Source of the DNA: Dickeya poaceiphila
Lineage (GTDB): Bacteria > Pseudomonadota > Gammaproteobacteria > Enterobacterales > Enterobacteriaceae
Length of the DNA stretch: 64,000 bases
Assembly (NCBI RefSeq): GCF_007858975.2
Contig: NZ_CP042220.2
Coordinates: forward strand, 1,240,001-1,304,000
Direction of reading: 5' to 3'
Shown: piece by piece, positions 36,773 through 46,288 of the stretch
Position numbering within the stretch: position 1 is the stretch's first letter
Layout: each line of letters starts with the position of its first letter
Position numbers and translations under genes: made by a program
Notes under the pieces: generated by a model
Told to the model about the DNA's origin: nothing
Database searches by the model: none
Seen by the model: only the letters and a program-made list of their open reading frames with translations

Positions 36773-38425
36773 TTAGAAACTTTCCCAACTCGTTTCGCTA
36801 GCGGTAACCACACGCTTTTTCGCCGGTGAAAGAAGGCGTGGTGCCGGTGCCGAGGGACCGCTCGCTAACGCGGGAGCCGTATGGTTACCGACCGTAAACT
36901 GCCCAACCAACTGGTTTAAGATCATGGCCTGCTCTTGCAGGGAATGAGACGCCGCAGAGGCTTCCTCGACCAGCGAGGCGTTCTGTTGAGTCACATCATC
37001 CATCTGATTGACTGCCTGATGAACCTGATTGATCCCCTTGCTTTGCTCTTCGGTGGCAGCAGAGATTTCACTCATCAAATCGGTGACTTGCTGAATAGCC
37101 TCTTTCATGGATGACATGTTTTTGCCTACATCACCTGCCTGCTCGGCACCGGTTAGGATCAGGGCGTTGGAGGTATCAATCAAGTCCTTGATTTCACGTG
37201 CAGCGGTGGAGGAGCGTTGTGCCAGTGTGCGCACTTCACCGGCGACGACGGCAAACCCGCGTCCTTGTTCTCCGGCACGCGCGGCTTCTACGGCGGCGTT
37301 CAACGCCAGGATATTGGTTTGAAACGCAATGCCTTCAATCAGTGCGATAATATCGGTGACTTTACTGCCACTGGTGCGGATCTTATCCATGGTTTCCAGC
37401 ATGGTCGTGACCGAGTCGGCACTGTTGACTGATATCTTGCTGGCATTTCCCGCCAGCATACTGGCTTGCTGGGTGTTTTCCGCATTCTGGCGCACCGTCT
37501 CGCTGATTTGCGTCATGCTGGCGGCGGTTTCTTCCAGTGAGGCAGCTTGTTGCTCGGTCCGGGAAGAGAGGTCTTCATTACCGGCGGCGATTTGCATTGC
37601 GGCGCTGCCAACTGATTGCGCAGTGGTGCTGACGGAAGCCAACGTACTGGCGACGCGCTGCATCAGCGTATTAAATGCTCGTGCGGTGATGCCGATTTCA
37701 TCTTTGCGCTGGTCGTCTGCTTTAATGGTCAGATCCAGGGTGGTGCTGGCAGTTTCCATGACCCGACTCATGTTGCCGAGGCTTTTTCGAATACTGAGAA
37801 TGGTTTTTACTGCCAGAAAGCTGGTCAGCAATATAGTTAACAGTGCGCCACTTAATAAACTGACCCAGCTTTTGTTATAAATTCGTGTATTCGTCTGGCG
37901 CAGCTCATCACCAATTCTGACATTCAAAGCAAACTGCTTGCGGTAGGTGTCCAGCATGTCGCGCACGGCTTCACCCGGCCCGCCAGCGCCCTGCAACATG
38001 CTCAGTGAGAGATCTTTCTGATTGGCTTTTACGGCAGCCAGAAAAGTCGGTAACACCGACTGTAATTTTTTGACATTCTCCATTGACGCAAGGGTCAGAT
38101 TTTTGTCTTCCTCATCGGAGATATTATTCTTCATATAGTAGTCATTGATCGATTTGATATCCTCAATGGTTTTATTAAGATTTTGTTCTATAGCAGGTAA
38201 TTTACTGGCATCTGCTGTGGTCTGATAACGGTAGAGAAAAAGCACCAGAGCATTGGTTTTATCCACGGCGTTATTCAGGTCCTTGATACTGGCGACAGCA
38301 TTATCCTGTACATAATCGGCGCGAGATTGAAAGCCGGATAACAGTGACAGGCTAATCATAACCAGTGCAATCAGTGCCAGAGATAACAATGAAAACGTTA
38401 GTAACAGGCGTTGCGTAATATTCAT
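36773..38425 (-). CDS. methyl-accepting chemotaxis protein
   Basis: 550 aa, Tsr/Tar-type layout: a membrane helix at about 8-30, a helical periplasmic domain of roughly 155 residues, a second membrane helix near 190-210, HAMP, and a long cytoplasmic coiled-coil. The tip EQGRGFAVVAGEVRTLAQRS is the CheW/CheA contact. The C-terminus is ETSWESF, a variant of the NWETF pentapeptide that tethers CheR/CheB. The periplasmic domain looks like a four-helix bundle; the ligand cannot be told. Monocistronic with about 880 bp upstream. Confidence 0.93.
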   Translation of the reverse strand: MNITQRLLLTFSLLSLALIALVMISLSLLSGFQSRADYVQDNAVASIKDLNNAVDKTNALVLFLYRYQTTADASKLPAIEQNLNKTIEDIKSINDYYMKNNISDEEDKNLTLASMENVKKLQSVLPTFLAAVKANQKDLSLSMLQGAGGPGEAVRDMLDTYRKQFALNVRIGDELRQTNTRIYNKSWVSLLSGALLTILLTSFLAVKTILSIRKSLGNMSRVMETASTTLDLTIKADDQRKDEIGITARAFNTLMQRVASTLASVSTTAQSVGSAAMQIAAGNEDLSSRTEQQAASLEETAASMTQISETVRQNAENTQQASMLAGNASKISVNSADSVTTMLETMDKIRTSGSKVTDIIALIEGIAFQTNILALNAAVEAARAGEQGRGFAVVAGEVRTLAQRSSTAAREIKDLIDTSNALILTGAEQAGDVGKNMSSMKEAIQQVTDLMSEISAATEEQSKGINQVHQAVNQMDDVTQQNASLVEEASAASHSLQEQAMILNQLVGQFTVGNHTAPALASGPSAPAPRLLSPAKKRVVTASETSWESF

Positions 38426-39084
38426 AACTTCTCCGTTTTATTCCTGTGGTGCGTCAGGTTACTGATGCGCTGGCTTTATTATTTTGCCCGCGGTAGACGG
38501 GGGTGTGGCACACCAGGTTCAACGTTGCTGCTTGCTCGCTGCGTTGCTTTTTCCTGGTCGTGATTGACCGGGTTCCCGTGAGGAGGCAGTGCCGTCACAT
38601 TGTTAGGATCATCACGGGTCCTGATCTGAACGATTCGGAGCAGTCATCATGATGAAAACGCCAGTGTTTGTCCTGCAACCTGAACAGTTGCGGTATAGAC
38701 CATGGTGTAAAGCGTATGTTGAATCGTGATAGGTCGGCGCCGAACAAACCGCTGACAGTTCGTGATTCATTATCTGTTATCGACACTGAAACCGGTATCT
38801 TGATAATTTTGATCGATAAAAGCATTGCATTTCCAGCTAACTGATATGTATAGATTATCAATTAACTGGAAATGATCGTTTTAATCGTTGGTTTTTTTGT
38901 CCTTGATCGAGAAAAAGGAAAACGTTTTTTATATAACAAAATGAAAAATAAAATAAAAAATTAGCGACAGTCCGAAAAGTACACAATGTTAATGATGGCG
39001 GATCTTATGATTGATAATTTGTTGTGGTGATGTATTAATTTTTTCATTGAGTCATCACATCGAATGTGTTGTTGCTGATAATTG

Positions 39085-39207
39085 ATGTTATCGGGAATAG
39101 GGATTTTTGCCTTTGTGGTCCAGAATGAAGAGGGAACATTCAACCTGCGTTTACGGGCACCCTATAACGACAAGCTGTCTCAGCTTGAAGCGTTTCTGAA
39201 CGGCTAA
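39085..39207 (+). pseudogene. possible C-terminal gene remnant
   Basis: 40 codons from ATG ending in TAA, with protein-like sequence in the last 28 residues (NEEGTFNLRLRAPY, then NDKLSQLEAFLNG), unlike the AT-rich surroundings. I do not recognise the parent family. It could be chance. Confidence 0.3.
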
Positions 39208-39239
39208 TGTTTTCTCAATGACTAATGTTTTCTCAATGA
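39204..39239. repeat. 18-bp tandem duplication
   Basis: CTAATGTTTTCTCAATGA occurs twice in direct contact (39204-39221, 39222-39239), and a third partial copy CTAATGTTGCCTGAACG follows. Confidence 0.85.
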
Positions 39240-39319
39240 CTAATGTTGCCTGAACGCCGAAAGTTGTCTAACTGATTAATGTAAAAGCACCCAATAAAGG
39301 TGATGTGAGGAGAATTACG

Positions 39320-39997
39320 ATGAAAATATTGATGGTATTAACGTCCCACGACCAACTGGGAAACACTGGCAACAAAACCGGCTTTTGGCTTGAAGAGTTT
39401 GCTGCGCCTTATTACGTGTTTAACGATGCGGGTGCCGACATTGTACTGGCATCACCCGCTGGTGGGCAGCCACCGCTGGACCCGAAAAGCGATTTGCCGG
39501 ATTTTCAAACCGAGCATACCCATCGCTTCAAAGCGGATTCGGTAGCCCAGCAGGCACTGGCCTCTACGTTGAAACTGGACAGCGTCAGCATGGACGACTT
39601 TGATGCGGTGTTTTATCCGGGGGGCCATGGCCCACTGTGGGATTTAGCCGAATCGCCGACTTCAATTGCCCTGATCGAAGCGTTTGAACGCGCCGGGAAG
39701 CCCATCGGTTTCGTATGTCATGCTCCGGGCGTGCTGCGTCATGTCAAGGCGGCTAATGGCGAGCCGCTGATCAAAGGTCGCCGCGTCACCGGGTTTAGCA
39801 ATGCGGAAGAAGCCGCGGTGGCATTAACCGATGTGGTGCCGTTTTTGATTGAAGATGAGTTTCAAAAACTGGGTGGCCTGTATTCCAAAGGGCCTGACTG
39901 GCACCCCTACCTTCTTGAAGATGGCAAGCTGATTACCGGCCAGAACCCGGCCAGCTCGGAAGCGGTTGCCAGCGCATTGTTAAAACAGCTAGCCTAA
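39320..39997 (+). CDS. DJ-1/PfpI superfamily protein (Hsp31-like, type 1 GATase fold)
   Basis: 225 aa. The pattern FYPGGHGPLWDL, nucleophile Cys in GFVCHAPGVLRHV, and early Glu in KTGFWLEEF match the Hsp31/glyoxalase III subgroup, which detoxifies methylglyoxal and acts as a holdase. The start ATG 39320 has GAGGAGA upstream. A GST gene follows after 28 bp on the same strand, together suggesting a small electrophile-defence operon. The precise activity is inferred. Confidence 0.88.
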   Translation: MKILMVLTSHDQLGNTGNKTGFWLEEFAAPYYVFNDAGADIVLASPAGGQPPLDPKSDLPDFQTEHTHRFKADSVAQQALASTLKLDSVSMDDFDAVFYPGGHGPLWDLAESPTSIALIEAFERAGKPIGFVCHAPGVLRHVKAANGEPLIKGRRVTGFSNAEEAAVALTDVVPFLIEDEFQKLGGLYSKGPDWHPYLLEDGKLITGQNPASSEAVASALLKQLA

Positions 39998-40025
39998 TCA
40001 GTTGACACAAGGAAACGGACAAAAA

Positions 40026-40655
40026 ATGGCCATAAAGTTACATCATCTGAATGAGTCGCGCTCCATACGTATCCTCTGGTTGCTTGAAGAAGCACAGCTT
40101 CCTTATGAGCTGATCCGCTACCAACGCAACCCGAATTCACATTTGGCGCCGGAAGAACTGAAAGTGATCCACCCGCTGGGGAAATCACCGGTAGTAGAGA
40201 TCGATGGCAAGGTGATTGCCGAATCGGGCGCAATTGTTGAGTACATCATCAGCAAGTACGCGCCACATCTGGCCCCGGATGTTCAGGATGTGTGTTATGC
40301 CGACTACCTGCAATGGATTCATTTTGCAGAAAGCTCGGCCATGCTGCCTGTATTACTGAAAGTGTTTAATCAGTTTGAGAAGAAAAGTGGTCAGCCATTG
40401 TACTTTCTGGATGACTATGCTGAAACGGAATTCAGAAAAGTGTTTTCTTATCTGAACGACTACCTTGCCTCGCGTGAGTTTATTGTCGGGCAACGTCTGA
40501 CAGGCGCGGACTTTATGTTGGGCTTCGTGGTGCAGTTGGTCACGGAGCGGTTTAATCTGGGGCAGCAATACCCCCATATTCTCCGTTATTCAACGCGACT
40601 GTCTGAGATGCCGAGCTGGCAGAAAGCGAAAAGTCTGGAGTCCGCTCAGGGCTGA
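40026..40655 (+). CDS. glutathione S-transferase family protein
   Basis: 209 aa. The N-terminal thioredoxin-like domain has NESRSIRILWLLEE and HPLGKSPVVEIDG followed by ESGAIVEYI (glutathione-binding Glu-Ser). The C-terminal helical domain includes LTGADFMLGFVVQ. I chose ATG 40026, where the family domain begins, over an upstream TTG at 40002. Probably co-transcribed with the DJ-1/PfpI gene. Substrate unknown. Confidence 0.9.
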   Translation: MAIKLHHLNESRSIRILWLLEEAQLPYELIRYQRNPNSHLAPEELKVIHPLGKSPVVEIDGKVIAESGAIVEYIISKYAPHLAPDVQDVCYADYLQWIHFAESSAMLPVLLKVFNQFEKKSGQPLYFLDDYAETEFRKVFSYLNDYLASREFIVGQRLTGADFMLGFVVQLVTERFNLGQQYPHILRYSTRLSEMPSWQKAKSLESAQG

Positions 40656-40764
40656 TAGTGCCAGTGTTGGACACTATTGACTGATATGACCTCAGTGATA
40701 TTGTCTTAACTTCCCTGCCTCCGGTTACATTCCTAAAGCGTAGCTGGAGGACTGGCAGCCTGAG

Positions 40765-41079
40765 CTATTGCAGCCAGAAGCAGAGCAGATAAAACACCCC
40801 CAGACTTCCCATCACCGCCAGCATGGTATGGCGGACCAGCAAAGCAATCACTACGCTGCTCACCGCCCCCCACAAATACGGATTATCGGGGAAGGGGCGC
40901 AGCGCCTCCTGATGTAGCAGGATCACCGGGCCGCAAATGGCCGTCAGCAAACAAGGTGCTGAGTAGTTGAGCGCTTCCCGGAACAAAGCCGGTAGCCTGA
41001 CCGGAACGCCGGGGTCCAGAAAAACGTAGCGATAAGCAAACACAACAAGCGCCAACAGCAGTAATAATCCCCAACTCAT
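40765..41079 (-). CDS. azlD: AzlD family branched-chain amino acid exporter subunit
   Basis: 104 aa, three to four membrane spans, starting MSWGLLLLLALVVFAYRY. A small subunit of the AzlCD (LIV-E/YgaZH-type) exporter of branched-chain amino acids or analogues. The ATG overlaps the azlC stop (ATGA), so coupled. A longer frame from 41190 would overlap azlC heavily and was rejected. Last gene of the azlCD pair. Confidence 0.88.
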   Translation of the reverse strand: MSWGLLLLLALVVFAYRYVFLDPGVPVRLPALFREALNYSAPCLLTAICGPVILLHQEALRPFPDNPYLWGAVSSVVIALLVRHTMLAVMGSLGVFYLLCFWLQ

Positions 41080-41804
41080 GATGTTGCTCCTGTAAGTCGT
41101 GCCGTCAGAACGGAAACGGCCATACCGCCCAATCCGGCAATCATGATAGCCCCTTCGATGCGCCAGCAGGCGAGCAGCATCGACATACACAGTGAAAACA
41201 ACGTTCCCGCCAGCACCGGCAGGCGTTTCACCATCGGCACTACCAGCGTAATAAAGGTCGCCACGATGGAAAAATCCAGGTGGTAACGCTCAAGATTGGG
41301 AATTGCATGAGCCATTACTATCCCCGCCAGGCTGCATACTACCCAGCACAAATAGAACGTCAGCCCTGCGCCGAGCAGGTAAGCGGTGGTCAGTCGTGCT
41401 TTCGCTGCCATTGCCAGCGCAAACAGTTCGTCGGTCAGCAGAAAACCGAGCAACAAGCGATAACGCGCCTTCAACGGTGCAATAGTGGGGCGTAGCGTCA
41501 GGCCATAAATCAGATGCTGGGCGGTAATCACCATCACAGTCAGTAAGATGGTCACTGCGCTGCTGCCGGACATCAGCAGGCCAAGCGTTACCAGTTGTGC
41601 TGCACCGGCAAAGATAATCGCTGACATGCCTATCTCTTGCCAAAATGTCAGTCCAGCCTGAACGGCCATTGAGCCGGCGAGAATACCCCAGGGAATCACC
41701 GCAACACACAGTGGCAGCATGGCGACTGCGCCGCTGAGGAAGCGGCTGGATGCTGAGTTCGACGAGTATCGTCGTAATAAGACGGTGAAAGGTGAAAATG
41801 ACAT
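41076..41804 (-). CDS. azlC: AzlC family branched-chain amino acid exporter subunit
   Basis: 242 aa, large subunit with about five to six hydrophobic spans. Conserved PWGILAGSMAVQAGL, FAGAAQLVTLGLL and AQHLIYGLTLRP are present. The ATG 41804 has GGAG 8 nt upstream; a TTG at 41825 would be an alternative. Export substrate is inferred from the family. An AraC-type regulator is encoded 79 bp upstream on the same strand, a common arrangement for this exporter class. Confidence 0.88.
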   Translation of the reverse strand: MSFSPFTVLLRRYSSNSASSRFLSGAVAMLPLCVAVIPWGILAGSMAVQAGLTFWQEIGMSAIIFAGAAQLVTLGLLMSGSSAVTILLTVMVITAQHLIYGLTLRPTIAPLKARYRLLLGFLLTDELFALAMAAKARLTTAYLLGAGLTFYLCWVVCSLAGIVMAHAIPNLERYHLDFSIVATFITLVVPMVKRLPVLAGTLFSLCMSMLLACWRIEGAIMIAGLGGMAVSVLTARLTGATS

Positions 41805-41883
41805 AACCACGACTCCCTGCTTCAACGAGTGAATCAGAAGCTTAAACCAGGGAGATGCGGTGGTATTGAAAGAAATTGCCTGA

Positions 41884-42720
41884 TTATGTCAGCGTACGGA
41901 CAAATTCACCCGGCGTGATGCCCATCGCGCGTTTGAAATGGCGATTGAAATGGCTCTGGTCGGAAAAGCCGCACCGGGAGGCGGTATCAGACAGACCGAC
42001 GCCCTTTATCAAGAGCGAACGTGCCTGACGCAGGCGAGCCTGAACCAGATAAGCGTGTGGTGTCATACCCACCAGTGATTTAAATTGCCTGAGAAAATGC
42101 CACGGACTGAGACCGGTTATCTCTGCCAGTTGCAACAGCGTAGTATCCTGCTCCGGGTAGTCGTCAAGCCATGCTTTTGCCCGCAGGATGGCCGGGTTTG
42201 CTTGCGATAGCGTGCGTTCGTCGGCACGGGTTTTCCCATAACGCATCATTAGCCAGCTTAATGATGAAAACAGCAGCGTTTCCTTCAGCAGACTATTGCC
42301 GGTTTGTGGCAGCAGGGTAAAGGCCAGACGCAATTGGGCAGACAAACCGGGATCATGCACGACTGCGTCGGGAAACCACGGGGTCGCGCCCTGAGGCACG
42401 CGCAGGTCACGCGACAGATGACATAATAATTCCGGCGAAGGATAGATAGCGCGATAAGACCAGCCGCTGGCGACAGCGGCGTAGCCGGTATGAATTTCAT
42501 CGGCGTTGACCAGAATAATATCGCCGGTAGGCGCAACATGTTCCCCGCCGGTGCGGTAAAAGCGCTGAGCGCCTGCTTCAATCACGCCAATACAGAAATT
42601 TTCATGCGAATGGCGGGAAAAACGCTGCTGGTGGTAACGCGCCTGCAGCATTTCCAGCCCACCTAATTCTTTCAGGTGGTGAAACTGTACTTCTTCCCGT
42701 GACGACGTTGTTTCCATCAT
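41884..42720 (-). CDS. AraC family transcriptional regulator
   Basis: 278 aa. The N-terminal cupin-like sensing domain (FSRHSHENFCIGVIEAG) is followed by a C-terminal pair of helix-turn-helix motifs (LLQLAEITGLSPWHFLRQFK and LSDTASRCGFSDQSHFNRHFKR), ending GITPGEF. ATG at 42720 or 42717. It lies just before azlCD and most probably controls it; the inducer may be an amino acid, which cannot be read from the sequence. Confidence 0.9.
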   Translation of the reverse strand: MMETTSSREEVQFHHLKELGGLEMLQARYHQQRFSRHSHENFCIGVIEAGAQRFYRTGGEHVAPTGDIILVNADEIHTGYAAVASGWSYRAIYPSPELLCHLSRDLRVPQGATPWFPDAVVHDPGLSAQLRLAFTLLPQTGNSLLKETLLFSSLSWLMMRYGKTRADERTLSQANPAILRAKAWLDDYPEQDTTLLQLAEITGLSPWHFLRQFKSLVGMTPHAYLVQARLRQARSLLIKGVGLSDTASRCGFSDQSHFNRHFKRAMGITPGEFVRTLT

Positions 42721-42784
42721 CGGCCCCGAACCCCGTTTGGTATAAAATTGCTGCCGAATCGAATGTACTAACCAATATACTCAG

Positions 42785-44803
42785 TTATATCGCTTTGCCT
42801 TTCAGCAATTTTCTTACCCAAAAACGATTAGGATGTAACGCCGCCAGCGTGTCGCCATCCAGCGGCAGCGGTTCGCCAAACAGTTGCGACGCCAGAATTT
42901 CGGCGGCCAGCGGCGCGGAGCATAAACCGCGCGACCCCAACGCACCAATCAGATAGAGATTCGGCCACGATGGCGCGTCGCTCACCTCAGTACCCGCACT
43001 AAGCTGTCCCGGCAGATCCTGATAGTCGGTCAGTGTTTGCTGGTAATCCGGCACCTGACCGAGCAACGGCAGATGATCGCGGATGGCGCAACGTACGCCG
43101 CATCGCGCCTGCTGCCCGGAAATATCTATCGAGGCGGTCCAGTCGCTGTCGGGCAGGCAATCAATCAGCCGCTGACGGTTTTGCTGCTGATCGGTGTCGC
43201 GGTAATCGGTGTCCGTATCGCCCCGATGATAGCTGGCGCCGATGCAATGCGTGTGGTGGCGCGGGCTGACCGGCGTCAGATAACCATCGTAGCACAGCAC
43301 CTGACGCAGCGTAGACAGCGCGGGCGTATCGGGAATATGGCTGACCTGGCCGCGTACCGCGTAGACGGGCAACTGCCGGGTCTGCTCCCAGTCGTTGATC
43401 TGATGACCATTTGCCAGCACTACCGCAGCGTGTTGTACCTGACGTCCATCCGACAGCGTTAGCTGCCAGCCGCCGTCGGTGCGTTTAAGTGTCGTCACGC
43501 TGACAGACAAATGCGCCTGAAGACCCTGCTGGCAGGCCAGAGCAAAAGCCGAGGCGGTCAATTCAGCCGGGCATAGCCAGCCGCCCAGTGGGTAGGTGAT
43601 GCCGTGAGTGTGTAACGGGACACCGGCCTGTTCGCTCAGGGTGCTGGCGTCTGCCGGTCGCGCCAGCGTATCCGGCCAGTTGCCGGCCAGAATCTGTGCT
43701 ATTTTACGCGTACTTTTTTCATCAAAGGCCAGTTGGCTGACGCCGCACCAGTCATGTTCAAATGCCACGCCTTGTGCCGCCAGAGCATCGTAACAGCGGC
43801 GAGCGAAGTCGAACGCGGTGGCGAAGAAACCTGATAATACATCCTGCTTGTCGTTCAACAGCGGATAGAGCGCCCCCTGACGATTGCCGGAAGCGCGCTG
43901 GCCCACCTGCCGGTCGGCGCAATACAGCGTGACCTGAGCGCCGCGGCGCAGCAGTGCCAGCGCTGTCAGCACCGCGGCGATGCCACCGCCGACGATAGCC
44001 ACCTCTTGCGGGTTTGCCGCTGCCGGTCGCGCGTACCACGGCATGGGGTGCGGCTGTTCACTGCTGTGTTGCACGGTGCCGCTCAGCATTTCCCGCTTCT
44101 GCCCGAATCCTTTGATTTTGCTGACGTGGAATCCCGCCTGTTGCAGACCCCGGCGCACAAAACCAGCGGCGGTAAAGGTGGCGAAGGTCCCCCCGGTGCG
44201 GCATAGCCGCGCCATCGCGTTAAATAACGCATCGGTCCACATGTCGGGGTTTTTGGCCGGGGCAAACCCATCGAGAAACCAGGCGTCGATATGGTGAGTA
44301 AGACTGTTGTCCAGTTTGGGTAGCAGTGTGTTGACGTCGCCGAACCACAGATCCAGCGTGATGCGTCCTTGCGCCAGAATCAGCCGATGACAGCCGGGCA
44401 GGGCCTGCGGCCAGTGCTGACGCAGTTCGTCGGCGAAGGGAGCCAGCTCCGGCCAACGGGCGTGTGCGGCGGCGAGATCCGACTGACGCAGCGGAAATTT
44501 CTCAAAACTGATGAAGTGCAGACGTTGCAATGAGGCATTCGGTTGCTGCTGACGGAACTGGTCGAACGCCTGCCATAGCGTCAGGAAGTTCAGCCCGGTG
44601 CCAAAACCGGTTTCCGCCACGGTACACACCGGGCCAGCATGGTTAAGGAAACGCTGGGGAAAGCCGTTGCCTTGCAGAAAGACGTAGCGGGTTTCCGCCA
44701 GCCCGTCATGGTTGGAGAAGTACACATCATCAAACTGTTGCGACACAGGTGTACCCTGAGTATTCCAGTTCAGATCTGCGTGCTGGATGGAAGGGCTTGT
44801 CAC
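42785..44803 (-). CDS. mnmC: MnmC bifunctional tRNA wobble-uridine modification enzyme
   Basis: 672 aa, two domains. The N-terminal SAM methyltransferase has [18 protein letters not shown] near 65 and [17 protein letters not shown]. The C-terminal FAD oxidase begins with [18 protein letters not shown] near 270. It converts cmnm5s2U to nm5 and then mnm5s2U at position 34 of certain tRNAs. The start codon appears to be GTG at 44803, giving [14 protein letters not shown], which aligns with E. coli MnmC. Divergent from fabB, as in E. coli. Confidence 0.95.
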   Translation of the reverse strand: MTSPSIQHADLNWNTQGTPVSQQFDDVYFSNHDGLAETRYVFLQGNGFPQRFLNHAGPVCTVAETGFGTGLNFLTLWQAFDQFRQQQPNASLQRLHFISFEKFPLRQSDLAAAHARWPELAPFADELRQHWPQALPGCHRLILAQGRITLDLWFGDVNTLLPKLDNSLTHHIDAWFLDGFAPAKNPDMWTDALFNAMARLCRTGGTFATFTAAGFVRRGLQQAGFHVSKIKGFGQKREMLSGTVQHSSEQPHPMPWYARPAAANPQEVAIVGGGIAAVLTALALLRRGAQVTLYCADRQVGQRASGNRQGALYPLLNDKQDVLSGFFATAFDFARRCYDALAAQGVAFEHDWCGVSQLAFDEKSTRKIAQILAGNWPDTLARPADASTLSEQAGVPLHTHGITYPLGGWLCPAELTASAFALACQQGLQAHLSVSVTTLKRTDGGWQLTLSDGRQVQHAAVVLANGHQINDWEQTRQLPVYAVRGQVSHIPDTPALSTLRQVLCYDGYLTPVSPRHHTHCIGASYHRGDTDTDYRDTDQQQNRQRLIDCLPDSDWTASIDISGQQARCGVRCAIRDHLPLLGQVPDYQQTLTDYQDLPGQLSAGTEVSDAPSWPNLYLIGALGSRGLCSAPLAAEILASQLFGEPLPLDGDTLAALHPNRFWVRKLLKGKAI

Positions 44804-44880
44804 GGTAACTAACTCATTGTTCAGACGGTGGCGCGATTCTAGCGACTGGTTGATTAAGTCGCAAATTTGAGAAAAGTTAG

Positions 44881-44897
44881 TCTGATCGGACTTGTTC
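44881..44897. promoter_or_regulatory. FadR-like site in fabB promoter
   Basis: TCTGATCGGACTTGTTC resembles FadR operators and occupies the place of the FadR activation site in the E. coli fabB promoter. Confidence 0.6.
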
Positions 44898-44915
44898 AGC
44901 TTACATCTGTACGCT
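44898..44915. promoter_or_regulatory. FabR-like palindrome in fabB promoter
   Basis: AGCTTACATCTGTACGCT is a near-palindrome of the FabR type (E. coli AGCGTACACGTGTTAGCT), directly next to the FadR-like site. Confidence 0.65.
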
Positions 44916-44963
44916 AAAGTGCGGAGCTAAATCCAAACTCTAACAAATGGAATGAGGTATTGA

Positions 44964-46184
44964 ATGAAACGTGCGGTGATTACGGGTCTGGGGATTCTGT
45001 CTAGTATCGGTAATAACAAAGAAGAAGTGCTGGCATCCCTGCGTGAAGGCCGCTCTGGCATCACGTTCTCCCAGGAGTTGAAAGATTCCGGTATGCGCAG
45101 CCACGTATGGGGTAATGTTAAGCTGGATACGGCAGGCCTGATCGAACGTAAGATTGTGCGTTTTATGAGTGATGCCTCCATTTACGCATACCTGTGTATG
45201 GAAGAGGCGGTTAAGGATTCCGGGCTGGCGGAAGAAACGTATCAGAACAATCCGCGGGTCGGGTTGATCGTCGGTTCCGGCGGTGGTTCCCCGCGTTTCC
45301 AGGTATTTGGCGCTGATGCCATGCGCAGCCCGCGCGGCCTGAAAGCCGTTGGCCCTTATGTGGTAACCAAGGCGATGGCCTCCGGTGTGTCTGCCTGTCT
45401 GGCGACGCCGTTCAAAATCCATGGCGTGAACTACTCCATTAGTTCGGCCTGTGCCACGTCTGCACACTGCATCGGCAACGCAGTTGAGCAGATTCAAATG
45501 GGTAAACAGGATATCGTGTTTGCCGGCGGCGGCGAAGAGCTGTGCTGGGAACTGGCGTGTGAGTTTGACGCCATGGGCGCGCTGTCTACTAAATACAACG
45601 AAACGCCGGAACGCGCTTCTCGTACCTATGATGCTGATCGTGACGGTTTCGTTATCGCCGGCGGCGGTGGCATTGTAGTGGTGGAAGAACTGGAGCACGC
45701 GCTGGCGCGTGGGGCGCACATCTATGCTGAAGTGGTGGGCTACGGTGCGACGTCTGATGGCGCCGACATGGTTGCGCCGTCAGGCGAAGGTGCCGTGCGC
45801 TGCATGAAGCTGGCGTTGCAGGATGTTGACACGCCGGTAGATTATATCAATACCCACGGCACCTCGACGCCGGTGGGTGACGTGAAAGAACTGTGGGCGA
45901 TCCGCCAGGTGTTCGGTGACAATGTTCCGCCGCTCTCTTCTACCAAAGCAATGACAGGTCACTCACTGGGTGCGGCGGGCGTGCAGGAAGCCATTTATTC
46001 GCTGCTGATGCTGGAGCACGGCTTCATTGCACCAAGCATCAACGTTGAAACGCTGGACGAGCAGGCGCAGGGTATGAACGTGGTTACTGCACCGACTGAA
46101 CGTAACCTGACGACTGTTATGTCTAACGGTTTTGGATTCGGCGGCACCAATGCCGTGCTGGTAATGCGCAAATACGCACAGTAA
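44964..46184 (+). CDS. fabB: FabB beta-ketoacyl-ACP synthase I
   Basis: 406 aa. The condensing enzyme required for unsaturated fatty acid synthesis. Active-site Cys in [10 protein letters not shown], the two catalytic His in [11 protein letters not shown] and [12 protein letters not shown], and C-terminal [14 protein letters not shown]. The ATG follows AATGAGG. FadR- and FabR-like operators lie in its promoter; a strong terminator follows. Confidence 0.97.
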   Translation: MKRAVITGLGILSSIGNNKEEVLASLREGRSGITFSQELKDSGMRSHVWGNVKLDTAGLIERKIVRFMSDASIYAYLCMEEAVKDSGLAEETYQNNPRVGLIVGSGGGSPRFQVFGADAMRSPRGLKAVGPYVVTKAMASGVSACLATPFKIHGVNYSISSACATSAHCIGNAVEQIQMGKQDIVFAGGGEELCWELACEFDAMGALSTKYNETPERASRTYDADRDGFVIAGGGGIVVVEELEHALARGAHIYAEVVGYGATSDGADMVAPSGEGAVRCMKLALQDVDTPVDYINTHGTSTPVGDVKELWAIRQVFGDNVPPLSSTKAMTGHSLGAAGVQEAIYSLLMLEHGFIAPSINVETLDEQAQGMNVVTAPTERNLTTVMSNGFGFGGTNAVLVMRKYAQ

Positions 46185-46209
46185 CCGTAAAGCAGTTATC
46201 ATCGTCTAA

Positions 46210-46238
46210 GAATACCGGGCATTGCCCGGTATTCTTTT
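46210..46238 (+). terminator. fabB terminator
   Basis: 11-bp stem GAATACCGGGC/GCCCGGTATTC, loop ATT, then TTTT. Confidence 0.92.
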
Positions 46239-46288
46239 GTCTGACGTTCGTTGCCTTAATCCGATTTTCCCGTTTATTTTTTATTGTC

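Larger units (their letters stand above)
38426..39304. other. intergenic region upstream of chemoreceptor gene
   Basis: About 880 bp. The right part (38860-39060) is very AT-rich. It contains a possible gene-end remnant (39085-39207) and a short tandem repeat (39204-39239). No full gene is supported; a minus-strand 88-codon frame at 38595-38861 has no ribosome site or recognisable domain. Confidence 0.5.

Noticed and set aside
38595..38861. Minus-strand 88-codon frame upstream of the chemoreceptor gene
   Set aside because: No Shine-Dalgarno sequence, no recognisable domain, and composition like intergenic DNA.
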